Shown here piece after piece: positions 36,491 to 49,025 of a DNA stretch of 64,000 nt (the first letter of the stretch is position 1; the number at the start of each line of letters is the position of its first letter). This DNA comes from Lenzites betulinus (lineage: Eukaryota; Basidiomycota; Agaricomycetes; Polyporales; Polyporaceae), in assembly GCA_022264855.1 (NCBI GenBank), contig JABYQU010000049.1, forward strand, positions 186,001 through 250,000, given 5' to 3'. The position numbers and the translations under genes were made by a program. Below the pieces are notes generated by a model. That model was not told the origin of the DNA. It did no database searches and saw nothing but the letters and a program-made list of their open reading frames with translations.

Positions 36491-36739
36491 AAGATATTTA
36501 TGCCTCATTTACCGCAGTCATCTACGGCAGTTTTACGAGGACGGCTGCTGTTGCTAGTAGTCGCCGCGAGTCAATAATCGCGGGTCGCGAGTCAGGACGG
36601 AACGCTTCTGGCGCGGTTCTAGCGGGAGGTGGGAGGTGGAAGACGGAAGGTCTCCAGGGCGGCAGCGGGGTAACTAGAAGCCACCGGGGCGTGTGTGCGC
36701 TTGCCGGTTGGTCGGTCGGGAGGTCGGTCGGAGGGAGTG

Positions 36740-37160
36740 GGAGGGGATCATGGCTGTCGGCCGGTCTGCTGGCGGACGGGCGGGCGTACGGGCGGAAGGT
36801 TCAGAGACGGACACGCCGGAAAACGTGGTTGGGCGAAACGCACATAAAATCTGGTGCTCACAGCCCCGATAAATACAGGACAACTTGAAGGCTGGCAGCT
36901 CAGAACAAAGCACCCCCGCGAACAAATGATGATGATGGGCCTCCTCAGGCGGTCGGTCGGGCGGACGGACGGGGCGGGCGGTCGGACGGCGGAAGGTTCA
37001 GACACACACACACGCCCAAAAATGTTGTGCGCGAACCTTGAGCTTACATTTCCGATGCGCTATGCGCTATTCACTGTCCAACAATGCGCAGGTAACGGAG
37101 AATGCAGGAGGACAGCAGAGAACAAGGAACACCCGGGAACAGATGATGACGAGCCTCGGA
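36740..37160 (+). repeat. diverged tandem duplication, about 200-210 bp
   Basis: GGCGGAAGGTTCAGA occurs near 36790 and near 36990, each followed by an ACACGCC..AAAA stretch. CAGAACAAAGCACCCCCGCG near 36900 matches CAGAGAACAAGGAACACCCG near 37115, each followed by AACA.ATGATGA. Both copies are preceded by GGTCGGTCGG-type runs. Confidence 0.65.
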
Positions 37161-38345
37161 AACAGCGCACGGGGGAAAGAGAACAGAGAATGGTCGCGGG
37201 GCGCGAAAGCGTGTGCGCGCAGGAGGCAGGAGGAGCAGATCGCGCACCGCACGGCGCGGCACGGCGCACGGAGGTCGGGCGTAGGAGGAGGAGCGCTAGC
37301 CTGAGAGCAACAGTGCGCGGCTCGGCGGGGTATGCATCGATCTCGCGCCCGCTCCTCTTCGCAGGGGCTCGATATCTGCAGTTCGCAGCAATACCAGATC
37401 CCAACAATCGCATAGAGGGGCCTCTCGCACGCAGAATATCACCTCTCACTTCTCCATCCACCAGAAGACACACACCAGAAACCACACACCAGAAAACATC
37501 CAGCGCCGCGCACACAGCACAGGAACGCAGGCGAATGACAGCGGAGCGCGCGGAGCCCCAAACCCAGCCCAGTCCACCGCACTAAACCATACACAGCCGG
37601 GAAGACGCCCGATCCGGGGCGCATGGCACTTACGTAACGGACTATGGGCGCCAGTGGACGCACGTCCGCGTTGGCGCGCCCGCTGCGGTGGCCACGGCGG
37701 TGGTCAAAATCACGATGCGCCGGGCGGGGCGTGTATGTAGTCTGCTTCGAGACGGTGCGTGGACATAAATGAATGCGTATATCGTGAGAAGACTCATTTT
37801 GCGCGTGCAGAGACGGCAATATTGGATATCGATATTAATGGGCAGAACCCTGCGCAGGCCCGGGCGGGAGCTGCTGGAAGGGCGACGCGTCGCGGCGCGA
37901 TTCGCGTGCGTCGATCAGCCATGTGCAATGCGGCGACGCGCAGAGGAGATGGACGGATGGATGGAGGGATGGGCGGAGGGACGACGCGGTCGAGGCGCAG
38001 GGGGTGCAACGTTGCGGGGCACGTGGCGCGACCGTGGCCAGACGGTGAGCGCGTCGGAGGAGGGCTCGGGGCGTGCACGGAGGCTGATACGGGCTGTTTG
38101 TGTGTAGGCCGGACGCCGACGCCGCTGGGTGCGAACTGTGCGCGGGGGCAGGCTCACAGCGTGGGACGCGTCGCCGAGCCTGAGGCTCGCCGCTCGCCTG
38201 GCCGGCCGCTCGCCTGACCAGCCGTTTGTGCAGGACGCGATCGGGCGACGGAGGGTCGAGGAGGGGATCTGGGGAGGATCTGGTCGGTAGTCGCGACGCG
38301 TCAAGGTTCTGAACCCTGGAGCGGATCCGCTGGAGAAGCCTTCCA

Positions 38346-38350
38346 TATAA
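38346..38350 (+). promoter_or_regulatory. possible TATA box of the His-rich protein gene
   Basis: TATAA (in CCATATAAGGG) lies 214 bases before the chosen ATG and is followed by a C/T-rich leader at 38465-38550. Confidence 0.35.
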
Positions 38351-38559
38351 GGGAAAGATGGGGACCAGGGAGGGGGGCGGGGGCTGGAGGGGGACAGGCG
38401 CGGTGGATCTGTGCGGGAAGGAGGGCGCGGTCACGCGGGCCGCACACGGCGGGCGTGATGGGCCCATATAGCACCCCTCCTCCTCCACTCACTCTCCCAG
38501 TGCCCCTGCGAGACTCCCAGCCAGCCAGCCCGGCCCTTTCCGCTGCCTGCGTCGCCCGG

Positions 38560-40557
38560 ATGTCTGCGACCGCCATTGCCGCCCACTACGCCAGCGCCGG
38601 CGTCCCCGACTCGCGCTACCCCGCCCACTACGACCCCGCCGCCTTCTTCCCCTACGACCCCCCCTTCCTCCCCCCGCCACAGCCCCCCAGCCCCGCCCCC
38701 GCCCCCTACCTCTGGGACGCCCACGAGCCCCCCGCACCCGCCTACGCCGCCCCGGCCCCCGCCTACCACGCCCCCTCCTCCGTCACCGCCTCCTTCGCCT
38801 ACAATGGGCCCCACCCCGACTACGCCGCCCACCGCCCCTTCCCCCGCTCCCCCTACGCGTCCGCCGCCGCCGCCCTGCCCGCTGCCTCACGCGCCCGCCA
38901 GTCATACGCGTCCGGCGCCCGCTCCTACTCGGCCCTCGCCGCAGCCGCCACGCACGCCGACCCCAGCGCGAGCCCCACCCCCCGCCTCCAAAACGCCTCC
39001 TGGGACAGCGCCGCGCTCTACACCATCGACCCGGCCGACCCCGTCCCCCACCACTCCCCCTCCCACCACACGTCCTCCCACCACACGTCCACCCACCACT
39101 CGCACTCCCACCACGCACACGCGCACACGACGTCCCCGCCGCCGCCCTCCCCCTCGATCAAAGAAGAAGACGCAGACGGGGAGCTCATCATCGAAGTAAG
39201 CGTCCCCGCCGTGCCCGTCCCGAGCACGATGCCCGAGGTCCCGCTGCGCGCGACGCACGCGCCGCCCGCCCAGCGCAGCCTCATGTGCTCCTTCCGCCTC
39301 GAGAGCTTCGCGATGCACGACGGCATCCGCTCCGCCGCGCGCCAGCCCGGCCCCGGCGGCGTCGAGGTCGGGCCCCTGCGCGAGGAGCCGCTCGAGTTCG
39401 AGTGGCAGGCCGTGCTCCTCGCGCCGCTCCTCCCCGGCGGGGGCGAGTGTGTGGACTTCTCGGCCGCTGGCCCGTCCGTTGGCGGCCTCTCGTCCCCATC
39501 CGCAAACTCAACCTCGACCTCCCTCCGCCACACAGGCGCACACCGCACCCCCCACGCACACGCCCACCGCCACGCCCACGCCCACACCCACAGCGCATAC
39601 ACGGCCGCCTTCGGCTCCCCGCCGCCCTCCAGCAGCACCTCCTCCTCCAGCCTCGGCTCCCGCCGCGCGCTCGCCTCGTACGGCAGCGGCAGCCTCAGCC
39701 CGCGCCCGGGGGGCGCGTCCCCCGCGCTCAGTCTTGCTGAGTACCACGTCGGGTCGTCTGCGGACGGCTCTGGCTCCGACTCTGGCTCTGGCGCAGGGAA
39801 CGGTTCGGGACACGCGGGAACAAGCACGGGCGGAGGGGGACAAGGAGGAGGCGCGACAGAGCAGTGGGACACGGGCAGCGCGTACGGCTCGGTGGGGAGC
39901 GGCGCGGGCGCGAGCCCCACGTTCGCGCCGATCATGACGCCTGCGCAGAGTCTTGGGTGGGGGCTGCGCGCGTACCAGGGCGGGGGTGACGGGGACGGCG
40001 GTGGAAGTGGGGCGGGAGTGGGGAAGGGCAGGGTGGGTCGGCGGGGTATCAGACGGGTGCGAGTCGGTCGGGAGTGGCGCAGCCTTCGTGTGAGTTTATT
40101 CTTTCGCTTGAGCAGGGGGAGGAGGAGAGGGGGGAGAAAGAATGTGTGTGCTGATATGACGGACAGTGTCGCGCGTGTCGCAGTCGACAGGCCGGTACCT
40201 CCTCGGCGGCGCGAAGACGTCGTCCGCCGCGTACCACCACCAGCATCAATCCCACCATTCGTCTCACCCGTCTCACCACCATAGTCAATCCCACCCTCAA
40301 CACCAATCTCAATCTCACCACACCCAATCCCACCACGCCCAACAACAACAACAACAACAAGATGAGCAATCGCAATACGCCTACGACACCGGCGGCGGCT
40401 ACTCCCGCAGCGGCGCGTCGAGCAAGTACGGCGCGTCGGCGACGGCGGCGGGGGAGGTGTATTCGGGGTCGAGCGCGGGGTGGTATCGTGAGTCACTTAA
40501 TTTGTTTGAGTGAGGAGTTGGGCGGGGGCTGATGTGTTTGCTTTGGTTGTAGGGTGA
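38560..40557 (+). CDS. His/Ser/Gly-rich protein with short conserved core, unknown function
   Basis: Three exons (38560-40089, 40184-40487, 40553-40557) keep one frame and give 612 residues; the last exon holds only the end of the Arg codon and the stop. The protein is mostly low complexity: Pro/Ala/Tyr-rich (1-140), two His tracts (near 170-195 and 340-360), Gly/Ser-rich (390-480), and a second His/Gln-rich part (511-580) with a seven-Gln run from a CAA repeat. In the middle lies an ordered-looking core, about residues 200-260: IKEEDADGELIIEVSVP, then STMPEVPLRATHAPPA, then MCSFRLESFAMHDGIRS. I recall a similar core in other Agaricomycete proteins of unknown role. There is no signal peptide. 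His tracts often mark nuclear-speckle or DNA-associated regulators, which is only a hint. The start at 38560 was preferred to 38455 because it follows the leader and is in a better context. A 492-codon minus-strand frame across it is its shadow. Confidence 0.7.
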
Positions 40558-43500
40558 TCACTGGCGAGGATCCCTCCGCCCCGACGTCGCGGTCTATCTA
40601 ACGCCTCTCGACGCGACGCGACTTCTTGGAGGCTGGGCCCGCGAGTGTAGGGCTCCGTCCGAATCCGCTCGCCGTGCCGCTGCTCGCGGCACAGCACCTT
40701 GTGCGCGTACCTCCACCTCCGTGCAGCCCGCGGCCGCGCGTACTTTCTTGCATACGTTCTTGTCCGCCCGTTTGGACCCCCGCACATGTCGCCCCGCACC
40801 CGTCGCCCCTCATCCAGGTTGTAGTTCCCGTACCGTATCGGACTCTTGGTTTCACAGTACTCATGTCCGGGTTTATGTAGGGTGATTTATACCGCTCGCT
40901 GCTGCTGCTCCTCTGCACATCGCACATACCTCATACGCATCCACTTACACACTTACATACATCCGCTCGTCTCTTCCTCCATCCGGTTTTGGTCTCACAT
41001 CGTTTGGGTTATTTCTTGTCCTGTCGCCGCTCATGCTCGCTGTCCGCGCCCGCTGTCCGTATTTGCTGCTCGCTGTGCTCGTTAACGTCCGTCTCTGCTC
41101 TCATGCTGTCCGCCGTACGATCTTGGTTCCCCTCTCCCTTCTCCCTCTCCCTTGTCATCGTATCGTTGTCATCTCATTTGCGTCATCTCATCCCGGTACT
41201 TAGTCTCGTTAACGTCCTCGCCCTCATCCGCGTTCCGCGTTCTACGTTGTCCGAAGTTTGCTCCCTCGCACAAGCCCCTAGATATCCCGCATCCGCACCG
41301 TTCGTCTGTATCTCCATACCGCCAACGAAGTCGAATTTCACGTCATCACGTTTTTCACGCCGCCCGACTCCTCGTGTATCTGCCACTGTCTGACATATCC
41401 AAGTCCGTCGGTCCCTCGATATGATCCTCTTGAAGCACCGCAGTCATCGGCATACGGAAACCGCCAAGGCCACATAACCTCTAGCTAAAGACATCGTATT
41501 TACGTAGCCATGGATCATATATCAAACATCGTACTCAACCCGCCTGATCTTCGTCGCCTGCACGACGCCCCGCGATGCGCTGCACACGACGCGCTTCCGG
41601 GACGCAAGTTCAGATCTCAGAGGGTTGAGTAAACTCCACGTACCAGGTATTTATGTATTCACACTTAGCCGGGAGGTACGCGTCCGCCTCGACTCTCCAA
41701 TCGGCCCCCTTAGCAGCATGGTATTGTCAGGACACCACGCCTTTTCACGTGGGTCACTGTCGGAACCCATCCGTCCATCATCCTCTCCCGTATCCAATGC
41801 ACATCCAGCAGTGCCCAACGCCCGACACCCGCGAGACCCGCGCCCATCCGGCACGCGCGGCACCGTCGTCCTCGAAATAGCGACGCGTGAAGCTTTGTGG
41901 CGTTGCAGTTCACCCTGCAGCGCGAGGTCTGAACGTTAAGTAGTTTGTTGGACAGCGCAGAGACCGTGACAGCGCAGAGATTTCGGCGTACCGTGAAGCT
42001 TGAATCTGCATGCACTCGCTCGTGCGGGAGGATAGACACGCTGTCTGCGTCCGTTAGGCATCCAGCACAGGGTACCGGTGAAGCGTTGAGGCTTTGCATT
42101 GTCAACGGATTTCGTCCCGGGCCCGGTAGCTGGAGTTACTGGACAGGCTGTCGCAGTCCGTTAGGCATCCAGCACCAGAGTTTTACACATGCGTCGCCGT
42201 AGATTCCAGACGAGCCGAGATCTACACCCACCTATTGATAGTACTCCAGTCCTGCTCTGTATACCCACGCTACACAGACATCAGTACATCACTGTACCGC
42301 GAAATGGAGCACTCACCAACTCGACGTTCTTGAACCCTCTAGTAGTAGATATCAAAACATGAAGAGTTTAGCACAAGCCGAATCCAAACCCACCATCCCA
42401 CCCGCCTACCACACATCCACGCTGTCCATTAAGCATCCGCGCCACCCACCAACCCACCAACCTCCCAGCCTAGCCACCCACCCAGCCTCACCGCCCGCCG
42501 ATCAACGAAGAGACGCACCCACCGTGGGGGCCCACCACGCCTAAAATACAGTATCGAACGCTGTACGCCCATGTCGCGTGCGCGACCCCGCGCGGCATTT
42601 TTCACGTGTGCCGTAACGCGCTCGCGCGCCAGGGCACGGGTGAGGGCTCGCGGACTCGTTGCTGCTGCGGGGCAGCCAGATCGTGAGCCAGAGCCTGAGG
42701 GCTGAAGCTAAGCTGGAGCTTCGCCGGGGCGTGGACCCTGCGGCGTTAGGCATGGGGCATGAGGCGCGCCACGCCCTAGGGATTGCCGCGGCTCTCAGGG
42801 TGCGGGGGCGTGGACGGCGGACGGGACCCAGGGTATGTTCATGCTCTCGTGCACGTTGCAATGATGCAGCGATGCAGAGAGGAGAGAGACAGAGAGGTAC
42901 AGGGGACGGGCAATGCGGGCCCGCCGCGTGCGAGGTCTACGTACGTGTTTCCGCGCGCGCGTTTCAAACTCGGTACGCTACGTAGTACGTACCCGTGTCC
43001 GCACACGACCCGGCCGCGATGACTATGCCCAGCTGGGCAGATACGGCGCTGTCTAGACTCCGAGTCCGAGTGCAGCATCGCTTCTATTGAGGAGACCCTG
43101 CAGCAGCGAGAGAGAAACCCTAGCGCCACCCGCAGACGAAGATCCACCCAGTCCTTCGCAGCCCAGTCACCCCCAGCCATCATCCGCAGCACGACACGCA
43201 GACGGCCCGCCAGACAGGCAACCGAAAGAACCCGCACACGCGCGCACCAGCACAACAGCACAACCGCACAATAGAGCAACAGCGCGGACGGCACGCCCCC
43301 GCGCGGCGCGCGACCTGGAGCTCGAAGACGTACAAGGGACGAGGGCAAACGCGACCCGCCGCCCTCCGCGACCCGATCCGCGCGATCGCCCCCCGGTTCT
43401 CAGTCTGATTCGCAGGGGCCAGGGGGCGCGTGCAGAGTGCCTTCTTCTGCAGTCTGCGTCGTGCGCCGTCCGTCCTTCTGTCCATCCATCCGGCCGGGCA

Positions 43501-45352
43501 CTGCAGGCGGGTCGATCGCCCACGCGGGCACGCAGGGTCGTAGACCTAGATTCGCGCAGTGCGCATGGGGTGCGCGGGACAACCGGAAGAAGCCCGCGCG
43601 GCGACTTGCCACTGGCAGGATCTGGCTGTCGACGGAAGACGGCAGACGGCGGACAGGTGGCCAGGGAGGAGGGCGTGCGGCGCGGCAGGCGCCCGGCACG
43701 CGGGGCGCAGCGGCACGGGGGAAGGCGGGGGCCGTGGTTGTGGTGGCAGTAGGTTCGCGGGAGAAGGGTGTCCGGCTGCGGGCAGGTCGAGGCCCCAGTT
43801 CCTCGCTGCAGTGCTGTGGAGCGGCGGATGCAGAGTTATGTTTGTGGGCGAAATGGGGTGGTCGTGAGCCGTGTTCTTTCTGGGAGCGTGGTGGACGCGA
43901 TGTCGAAGACGTCGCAGGCCCTGAGGAAGCGATGGAGAGTGGTGGTCTCGGGACGGGGGAGAGACTTTGCTCGATTGGGGCCGGTCTTGTGGACGGCGGA
44001 GGATGGGCGACGGGCAGGTTGGTCGCACTGTCCGAATCGAGGGTTTCCCGTCTTTGGACAGCCCCTACGAGTCATATCGTCCTATGAAGTAAAAACGGGG
44101 TCGCCTGCCATTTAATGTGGGAGAACGATGATAATGCGTGTGGAACCATTGCCATGACTGGTCGTTGGCCACATTCGACGCACGAAGCACCCGAATTTCA
44201 CCGTCAGCTGCCGGGAGGCCCGGACAAAGGGTGAAGGAAGAGGTACACACGTACTAGAAGCCACACACCTGGTTCTACGCACACTTCGGCGTGCTTCCGC
44301 CTGCGTCGTGCGATGCCGCCAGACCGCCGACATGGGGTGATCACTGCACTCGTCCTACGTGCATTTATGGGAGGAATGTAAGTTGTCTCAGTATTGTCGA
44401 TATGATGAATATCCTGAAATGTAGTCCAGAAGCACAGAATGATACCTAACATCGACACGTAATGGAGCTGCAGATCCATTTCCTCGGGAATGAAGATGTT
44501 CGCGATGGCTTTCCATCGATAAGGTGAGCATCCAATCTGTGTCTTCTGTGGTCCCATCTGTACCTCGCGTACAAAAAAGAGCAACCAGATCAGAAAACAT
44601 CCACGGCAGGTGACGGTGGGACAAGCGAAGCAGGATCTGTCGGACGCGTCGTGGAGCTCGAGGCCCTGTCAAACATAGAGCCGTGAAAAAAGGCTAACAG
44701 GCGAGCGAGCGGATGAGCAGCGCTTCTTTCCTGCCGACAAAATGGACCTCCGTGTGCGAAGATCCATGCGCCGCATCGTCGGCTCAGGGTTCTGGATGCC
44801 CGCCCGGGCTGCCGTTGTGTGTTAGACGGTGGACCACGAGCGAGAGATGGGATCGATCATCGCTGCGGGCGGTCGATAACGGCACTTTTCCCGGATAATC
44901 CGCGGGGTCAGTGTGCGTCGCGCTGCGGGCTGTTTGGCCAGATGCGAGCGAGAAACGGGTGGGTCGTTCCGGCGGCGCGAAAGCGGTTGCTTGGGGTGTG
45001 AAGCCACGCGAAGCGGGCTGGCCCCTGTGCGGGTGTGCCGCTGTGTGCCTCCGTGTCTTGGCGGCAAGTGCCGGGGTTTGGCGAGGCCAGGGGGGTACCT
45101 GTGGCAGAGAGATTAAGGAGAATGAGAGTCGCGTGGCAGGGCGGGGGGTGGCAGTACGAGAGTCGGGGTGGCGGTGATGGAGGCGAGAGTGATCGACGGA
45201 TTGGGTTGGCGGCGGAGCGCCCGGTGCCACGTGCGGCGGATCGCACAGTCACCGCCCTCTCCCACCCTCGCCCTCTCCTCGTCCACCAGCCCCGCCTCAC
45301 CTCCTCGCCGTCCCGCCCGCCCGCCTTCCTCTCGAGCACGCCCAGCGCCAAC
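40558..45352. other. gene-free region
   Basis: After the His-rich gene comes a pyrimidine-rich 3' flank (40900-41400). Then 41500-44700 holds only frames without protein character, although GC-rich stretches (42700-44000) keep several open. GTCCGTTAGGCATCCAGCAC occurs twice in the same orientation (42049-42068 and 42157-42176). The 45240-45350 part is C/T-rich and is the leader of the phosphodiesterase gene. Confidence 0.4.
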
Positions 45353-47812
45353 ATGTCCGACAGCATGGCACGCCGCCGCAGCGTCGACGTCGGCGGCCTC
45401 GCCCTCGCCCTCAGCGACGACACCCGCGGCCACGGTTGGGGAGGTTGGGAGGAGACAGACTGCGGCGAAACCAGGTGCGTATCCTGTTGCCATCTTCCCC
45501 TGCCATCCGTGCCGACACAACAGGCCTTCCTTATAGGTACGCGGAGACCCTGATAGATCTCCGCGCCCACACAGAAACGATGGTCAGCCAGGACACACCG
45601 TACGTCCCTCTGGCCGTCCATTCCCGCCCATGTTCTCATATCCCGCAAAGCTACTGTGTCCTCTCTGACCTCGATCGGGACGCGCAAGAACGGCTCGTGC
45701 ACTCTCTCAGCTCATGGCATTTCGAGCCCCACAAACTCCCCGAGGAAGAAGTCATCGCATGCTCCTATATCCTCTTCGAGGCGCTCTATCGAATAGAGAA
45801 CATGCAGGAAACTGTATCCGTACCACTGAGTGAGTATGCTTCGCTACACTGCCATTCCTTTCCTAGGGTGTCGTTATGCAAACATGCGTGCCATGATACG
45901 GGTCATGTCGCCTTCGGACCATTCCGTCAATCAAAGTACCGCTATCGCTGCGGGGCCATGAAGACAGCTACCAGAGTTCAACTTGATATGGAACCGCCGC
46001 ACACTCACTTCACAGAACATTTCCTCGCCATTATTATCCATGCCCCAAAATGCTGACAATTCGTTGCAGGCAGCATCGCTACCTTTCTGCAGCATCTATG
46101 TCAGCTTTATCGGCAAGCAAACACGTACCATAATCTGCAGCACGCTCTGGACGTATTCCAAGCGGTGTACTTTTTCTTGGTTTCTTCTGGAGTAGTCCCG
46201 CCAGTGACTATATTGCTCGAGGAAGGGCGAACATGGAGACGAGATCCAGAACAATCCGACCCTCTTGTTGCGCAATTAACCGATGAAGACTTGTTTGCGC
46301 TGTGCATCGCCGCAATGGGCCATGATGTTGGTCATCCAGGTCTTAACAATGCCTTCATGGTATGAGCGTTATATCCCCCAGTCATTTCCGTTCTAACGCC
46401 CGCCTCAGAAAAACGCGAAAACACCTCTAGCGGTTGTGTATGACGACAAATCCGTGCTCGAGCAAATGCACTACTCCCTCATCCTCCAGATTATGCGACA
46501 TCATGACCTCAGCCTTCTCCTTGACCGCCCAACACAAGGCCCGCTATTCCGCAAACTGCTCCTCGAGACGGTTCTCGCAACCGACATGGGCGTACATTTT
46601 AACTTCATGACCGATTTCCGTGCACTGCTTGATGGCGCGGACTTTCCGGCGTTCAAACGGCGCGTGCTAGTGTGTCAGGCCCTCATCAAGTGTGCGGACA
46701 TAAGCAATCCAGTAAGGTTTATTACGACATAGTGTCTGGGTTCCCTTCCTGAACGTTGTTGCGCACCTGTCAGAGCCGGCCGTACCTCGTCTCGCAACAC
46801 TGGGCGACGGCGCTCGAGTCGGAATGGAGCAGTCAATCACTTCTGGAGAAGCATCTGCAGCTCCCGCCGTCTGTCAAGCCGTCGGATAGTCGCATAGGCG
46901 AGGCGAACGGTCAGATATGGTTCAATAAGACCTTCGCGCGTCCATTATTCGAGCTGGTTGCCGCGGGCATTCCATGTGAGTCCGATCTGCCGCACTAGCC
47001 TCTGCTTATCTCACGTGTCAATAGCGCTAGAGCAGTTCGCCGCTCAGACAAGAGACAACCTATCGTTGTGGCAGACTCGAGCAGACGAGCTAGTGGCCGC
47101 CGCCGAAGGACCCGCACAAGGCGTCCCAGGAACGCCATTGACCTGGCCCTCGCAGGCGCCGAATGACTTCTTGACCGCGTTCCCGCCAACACTCCCCGAT
47201 TCCTTCCGCCAGCCCGAAGAGCTCTCGTATCCCATGGCCTACCACCACCACCACCGATTAGCAAGCCTCGTCCCCAGCCACTCCTCCTCATCCTCCACCC
47301 CCAGCCAGTACGAGAGCTGCGAGTCCTCCCTTCCGTCCCCCACCTTCTCCCCCGTGCTCGAGCCCGCCACAGTCTCCTCCCTCGCGTCCCCCTCAATACC
47401 AGGCTCGCCCCTCCCGCGCCTCGAGCTCTCGACGGCATCGCGTGCACCGAGCGTCGCGTCGAACGCACCCTCGACGAGCGCGACGAGCGTGTTCAGCATC
47501 ACGAACGAGGCGACCGCCGCGATCCGCGCGGCGTACAAGGCGAGCGTGCGCAAGAAGAAGTCCTTCCACCGTTCGTCGTGGAACCCGACCGCGGCGGCCG
47601 TCTCCGCGCTCGCGCACCCGGTGCCCGCACCCGCGCCCAGCCCGGTGTCGCCCGCGTGCGCGGGCGACAGCCCGATGAGCCTGAGCGGGTCGCCGAGCAC
47701 GGGCACGCTCACGCCGAGTCCGCTCACGCCGGAGGGCGGGAACGCGGCGGCGGTGGGGCAGGCGCGCCCGACGCTGTTGAAGTCGGCGCTGGTCGTGTCG
47801 GCGTCGTCATAG
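45353..47812 (+). CDS. class I 3',5'-cyclic-nucleotide phosphodiesterase
   Basis: Hydrolyses cAMP and/or cGMP to 5'-nucleotides and so ends PKA signalling; it resembles the high-affinity PDE2/PDE-type HD-domain enzymes. Six exons (45353-45474, 45537-45829, 46070-46359, 46409-46711, 46774-46975, 47025-47812) give 665 residues in one frame. The metal-binding HD-domain residues are all present: His159 in NTYHNLQHALDV, His223-Asp224 and His227 in AAMGHDVGHPG, HHD in the next exon, and Asp332 in KCADISNP. The NNAF motif follows GHPG as in the family. After about residue 450 the chain turns Ser/Pro-rich with no domain. The start at 45353 (MSDSMARRRSVDVGG) follows a C/T-rich leader. The intron 45830-46069 is long for this genome and is nearly open in one frame. 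Confidence 0.92.
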
Positions 47813-49025
47813 GAGTATCTGTGTGGCTCGGCTTCGTCCTCTCCACTTTTCATATCTCTACATCCCTGTACCTCTATCCCCTGCGTCTATCCATCTACAC
47901 CTCTCACATCCGCCACCACCCAGCGAGCCCGCGCACTACCCCCGCATCCGCACATCCCACTCCACCCACCTCACACGATCCCGCATACATCCCCCTACAC
48001 GACCTAGTCCCGCCGACGCCCGCGCCCCGACGCTGTATTATGTGTACCCCGCCGTCTGTATGTATCCGCGCGCTGTCGTCGGCCCATCTCGATCTCACCA
48101 TCTCTCTACCATCGTCACATCTCAGGCCCCTTCGACTGTTCGTTAACGTTTCTTCGCGTTTCTTCGCTTGTGCATGTCCAGCGTCCGGTAGCGCGTCGCA
48201 AGTCTTCCTTCAGGCTGGCGCGGCGAGGACCCCGTCCTCGTCCTGCCCAGCGCTGGCCAAGGCCGCTTAAGCCGGCCCTTAGCATTTCCGCTCCGTTCCG
48301 TCTCTACTCGTTCGTGTTCATGTTACATCGTGACTATACCCTCCTCATGTGTAGCAGTATCGACCTTCTGGCTCAATGTCTCGTTCCGCGCGGACAGCGA
48401 AAATATAGTGACTGGCGCTGCGATTGCCCATCATATCTTACGTCGAGCTCGGGCAGACCCTGCTTCGGTATGTCTGCCTGAGTGGGTGCATCGACTCGGA
48501 GAGGCCTCAACTTGAGGATACGAGTCTTGCAAATAACCTTGTGTATCCGCGGCCGAGGTCTTCTTTTGCGGAATTAGGAAGTCACTCCCGCGCCGGAGTC
48601 GCGCACTGGCATGCCAATCGCGGCCGGCGCCGTGAGTGATTCTCTTGATTGTGTCATCAGAAAGCAACGTGCTCAGTGACGATGTCCTAACCTCTATTCG
48701 ACACGCCTCTAGAGATATGTCCTGAGCAGGGGGTGGCTGAGCGCGACTATCTGAGCGCATACGGACTTTGATACAACGTCATACTGTGGTACCAGTACGA
48801 ACGGATTTCAGCAAGTGACCACGGGTGCGAACAGGCTATTGCAGTACAACGTCCTAACACAAGATATCTGCGAAACAGCACTGAACCGACAGTCATGATA
48901 CTACAGGTACAAATTCAAAACTTCTTACTCATACAACTTTGCTCGTGTCTTCTTTCAATGTCAACGCCGCCTACATGTAGAAATGCATGCGCGAGACTTC
49001 CAGCGTCATCTGTATACCTCAACGT
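47813..49025. other. spacer between convergent genes
   Basis: This spacer holds the 3' flanks of the phosphodiesterase (C/T-rich, 47820-48130) and of the kinase gene. No gene is seen. Confidence 0.45.

Larger units (their letters stand above)
34294..38345. other. gene-poor, GC-rich region with simple and tandem repeats
   Basis: No gene is supported. The stretch holds a GCC run (about 35520-35540), a CTCGCGTCTC-rich block (35940-36030), the CGAC-rich minisatellite at 36240-36490 and the duplicated block at 36740-37160. Open frames here follow repeat periodicity, not protein constraint. The last part up to 38345 is upstream of the His-rich gene. Confidence 0.45.

Noticed and set aside
39018..40496. 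492-codon minus-strand open frame
   Set aside because: It is antisense to the His-rich gene. The plus strand has splice sites that keep frame, a leader and an ordered core; the minus frame arises from GC-rich repetitive codons.
44908..45702. 264-codon minus-strand open frame
   Set aside because: Antisense to the first exons of the phosphodiesterase; no motif, Arg/Pro-rich.
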